A DNA stretch of 7,275 nt, from assembly GCA_025350365.1 (NCBI GenBank), contig JANXXY010000349.1:1-7275 (forward strand), written 5' to 3'. Within the stretch, counting starts at the first letter, position 1. Each line of letters opens with the position of its first letter. The notes below the pieces were generated by a model that ran no database searches, was not told where the DNA came from, and saw only the letters and a program-made list of their open reading frames with translations. Of this stretch, positions 5,695-7,275 are shown in pieces. This stretch comes from Bacteroidales bacterium. GTDB taxonomy: Bacteria > Bacteroidota > Bacteroidia > Bacteroidales > JAAUTT01. Position numbers and translations under genes: made by a program.

Positions 5695-7275
5695 ATGAGT
5701 GAACAGATTCTAAAAGCGTTAATGCAGTTATTTGCTATTATTGCCCGACCCCACAGTAACCGGCATGATAGGAGGGTTGTGGTTGAAAATTTCCTTAAAC
5801 GGCAGCTTAATGCCGAGCTTGTTCAGGAGTATTTGACGGTTTTTGAGGATTATGATGAGATGCATCAGACTAAGTTATCGGAAAAGAATCGCAGCGACAA
5901 ACGCACCTCGGCAAGTTCGGTGCGTCTTTTAGTAATTTGTGCTGAACTAAATGAGGAGTTAACACAAAAACAGAAAGTTATTGTATTAATCCAGTTTTTG
6001 GAATTTATTAATTCCGATATACGTCCATTGGAAGGTTTAACCGAACAAGAGCTGGTTTTCATTTCTACTGTATCGGATTCATTTAAAATACCGACCGATG
6101 AATTTTCTTTGATTCGCGATTTTGTTTTATACCCATCCGATTATATACAATCGACCAATAAGGTTATCATTATAAATAATATAAAAGGATTTCAAATGGA
6201 TGGAATCCGCCATATTTATTCTGATGGACTCGAAGGACAAGTTCATGTTCTGCATGTTGCAATAGCCAACTTATTTCTGGTTCGCTACATCGGAGAAAGC
6301 GAAATATATCTCAACGGACAACTGCTGCCATACGATAAAGTTCAAGTGTTTAATACTGGTTCCAGCATACGTAACCCACAAATTAAACCTATCTATTTCA
6401 GTGATGTGGTTTCTTTTTTCCATGATGGAATGGATGGATCGAAAATTATCCTCGAAGTAAAGGATATCGAATACCGTTTTAAAGGCGGTAAAGTTGGGTT
6501 ACAACAAATGAATTTTACAGAAGAATCCGGTCGTTTGGTGGGTATTATGGGAGCTAGCGGAGCCGGAAAATCTACATTATTGAACGTACTAAACGGTTCA
6601 AGCAAGCCATCATGTGGTGAAATATTGGTTAATGGGATTAATATTCATACTCAAAAGAAAGAAACTGAAGGAATTATTGGTTATGTTTCGCAGGATGATC
6701 TTCTGATAGAAGACCTTACCGTTTTTGAAAACCTATACTATAATGCCAAACTTTGTTTCGATAATGTATCAGATCCAAAGATTCGCGATATCGTAAGCGA
6801 CATGTTAAATAGTCTTGGACTTTTCGATATTAAAGATATGAAAGTTGGCTCTCCTTTGAATAAGAAAATAAGTGGTGGGCAACGAAAACGATTAAACATT
6901 GCACTGGAACTTATTCGCGAACCAAGCATCCTTTTTCTTGATGAGCCAACATCAGGACTTTCATCCCGCGATTCCGAAAATATTATGGATTTGCTTAAGG
7001 AATTAACATTTAAAGGAAAATTGGTTTTTGTAGTGATTCATCAACCATCATCGGATATTTTTAAAATGTTCGATAAACTTCTCATCCTTGATTCGGGTGG
7101 TTATTTAATTTATAATGGCGATCCTATCGAATCGATCATTTACTTTAAATCGAGGATGCATCATGCTAACTGGAATGAAAGTGAATGTCATATTTGCGGA
7201 AATGTAAACCCCGAGCAGGTATTCAATATTGTTGAATCGCGTGTTCTTGATGAATACGGCAAAATTACCCTTACC
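5695..7275 (+). CDS. ABC transporter, ABCG-like ATPase with N-terminal TerB-like and beta-rich regions (cut by window edge)
   Basis: 527 codons are visible and the frame is open at the window end. Residues 1-145 are helical and resemble a TerB-like domain (A-L-M-Q-L-F-A-I-I-A at 8-17; E-E-L-T-Q-K-Q-K-V-I-V-L-I-Q-F-L-E-F-I). About 155-245 looks beta-rich and FHA-like, with L-N-G-Q-L-L and G-S-S-I-R (222-226) and K-P-I-Y-F-S-D, but without the canonical FHA phosphopeptide residues. The ATPase domain spans about 251-470: Walker A G286-A-S-G-A-G-K292-S, Q-loop Q333, signature S393-G-G-Q-R, Walker B L-F-L-D416-E417-P, and H-loop H449-Q-P. All ATPase motifs are intact. The 'LTVFENLYYNAKL' segment and the ATPase-first order point to the ABCG/White-type class, so an ABC2-type membrane domain is expected beyond the edge. 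Residues 498-502 are C-H-I-C-G. The substrate is unknown. ATG 5695 is 14 bases after the previous stop, with no Shine-Dalgarno sequence. Confidence 0.88.
   Translation, partial: MSEQILKALMQLFAIIARPHSNRHDRRVVVENFLKRQLNAELVQEYLTVFEDYDEMHQTKLSEKNRSDKRTSASSVRLLVICAELNEELTQKQKVIVLIQFLEFINSDIRPLEGLTEQELVFISTVSDSFKIPTDEFSLIRDFVLYPSDYIQSTNKVIIINNIKGFQMDGIRHIYSDGLEGQVHVLHVAIANLFLVRYIGESEIYLNGQLLPYDKVQVFNTGSSIRNPQIKPIYFSDVVSFFHDGMDGSKIILEVKDIEYRFKGGKVGLQQMNFTEESGRLVGIMGASGAGKSTLLNVLNGSSKPSCGEILVNGINIHTQKKETEGIIGYVSQDDLLIEDLTVFENLYYNAKLCFDNVSDPKIRDIVSDMLNSLGLFDIKDMKVGSPLNKKISGGQRKRLNIALELIREPSILFLDEPTSGLSSRDSENIMDLLKELTFKGKLVFVVIHQPSSDIFKMFDKLLILDSGGYLIYNGDPIESIIYFKSRMHHANWNESECHICGNVNPEQVFNIVESRVLDEYGKITLT
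5901..5925. repeat. Perfect inverted repeat inside the ABC gene, resembling a dispersed 19-base palindrome
   Basis: ACGCACC (5901-5907) and GGTGCGT (5919-5925) form a perfect 7-bp stem around the 11-base loop TCGGCAAGTTC. The central 19 bases (5904-5922) align without gaps to the dispersed palindrome CACTTCGACAAGCTCAGTG, which I know from many bacterial genomes. There are four differences, and two of them are compensatory (T-A changed to C-G in the stem). It is read in frame as R-T-S-A-S-S-V-R (residues 70-77). Confidence 0.6.

Noticed and set aside
5865..6062. Minus-strand open frame containing R-R-T-E-L-A-E-V-R
   Set aside because: It is antisense to the ABC gene. The E-L-A-E-V string is just the translation of the palindrome at 5904-5922, a pattern often produced by this kind of repeat.

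Overview
The window looks like chromosomal DNA from a member of the Bacteroidota, probably a Bacteroidales/Marinilabiliales-like lineage. The evidence is AT-rich DNA with very AT-rich intergenic gaps, no Shine-Dalgarno sequence before any start, several exported proteins including lipoproteins, and a DPP IV-type S9 peptidase typical of the phylum. The phylum call is firm; anything finer is inference.

Layout. (1) 1-390, minus: the first 130 codons of the ClpB disaggregase, cut by the window edge. (2) 391-706: AT-rich divergent gap with three copies of TTTTCAAATT and no gene. (3) 707-1972, plus: an exported retropepsin-type aspartyl protease with two half-domains (D-T-G and D-L-G) and a C-terminal PDZ domain. 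(4) 1982-4117, minus: an exported S9 (DPP IV-like) peptidase, convergent with the protease and only 9 bases from it. (5) 4118-4227: short divergent gap. (6) 4228-7275, plus: a tight three-gene set with gaps of 7 and 14 bases. It encodes an uncharacterised lipoprotein, a small uncharacterised secreted or anchored protein, and the start of a large ABC transporter. The transporter has a TerB-like and a beta-rich N-terminal region before an ABCG-like ATPase, then a C-x-x-C-G motif.

How they fit. The first half is ordinary: a cytosolic chaperone and two envelope peptidases that need not be functionally linked. The second half is the more interesting part. It appears to be an envelope-directed transporter operon in which two small exported partners precede an ABC protein of unusual architecture. 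The substrate cannot be read from the sequence.

The least explained DNA is at the 5' end of the middle operon gene. An exact array of five 7-base units (5161-5195) is followed at once by a long imperfect palindrome (5202-5250), just before a signal-peptide-like segment. This raises doubt about the true start and allows a frame-switching hypothesis. A second palindrome resembling a dispersed REP-like sequence lies inside the ABC gene at 5904-5922.
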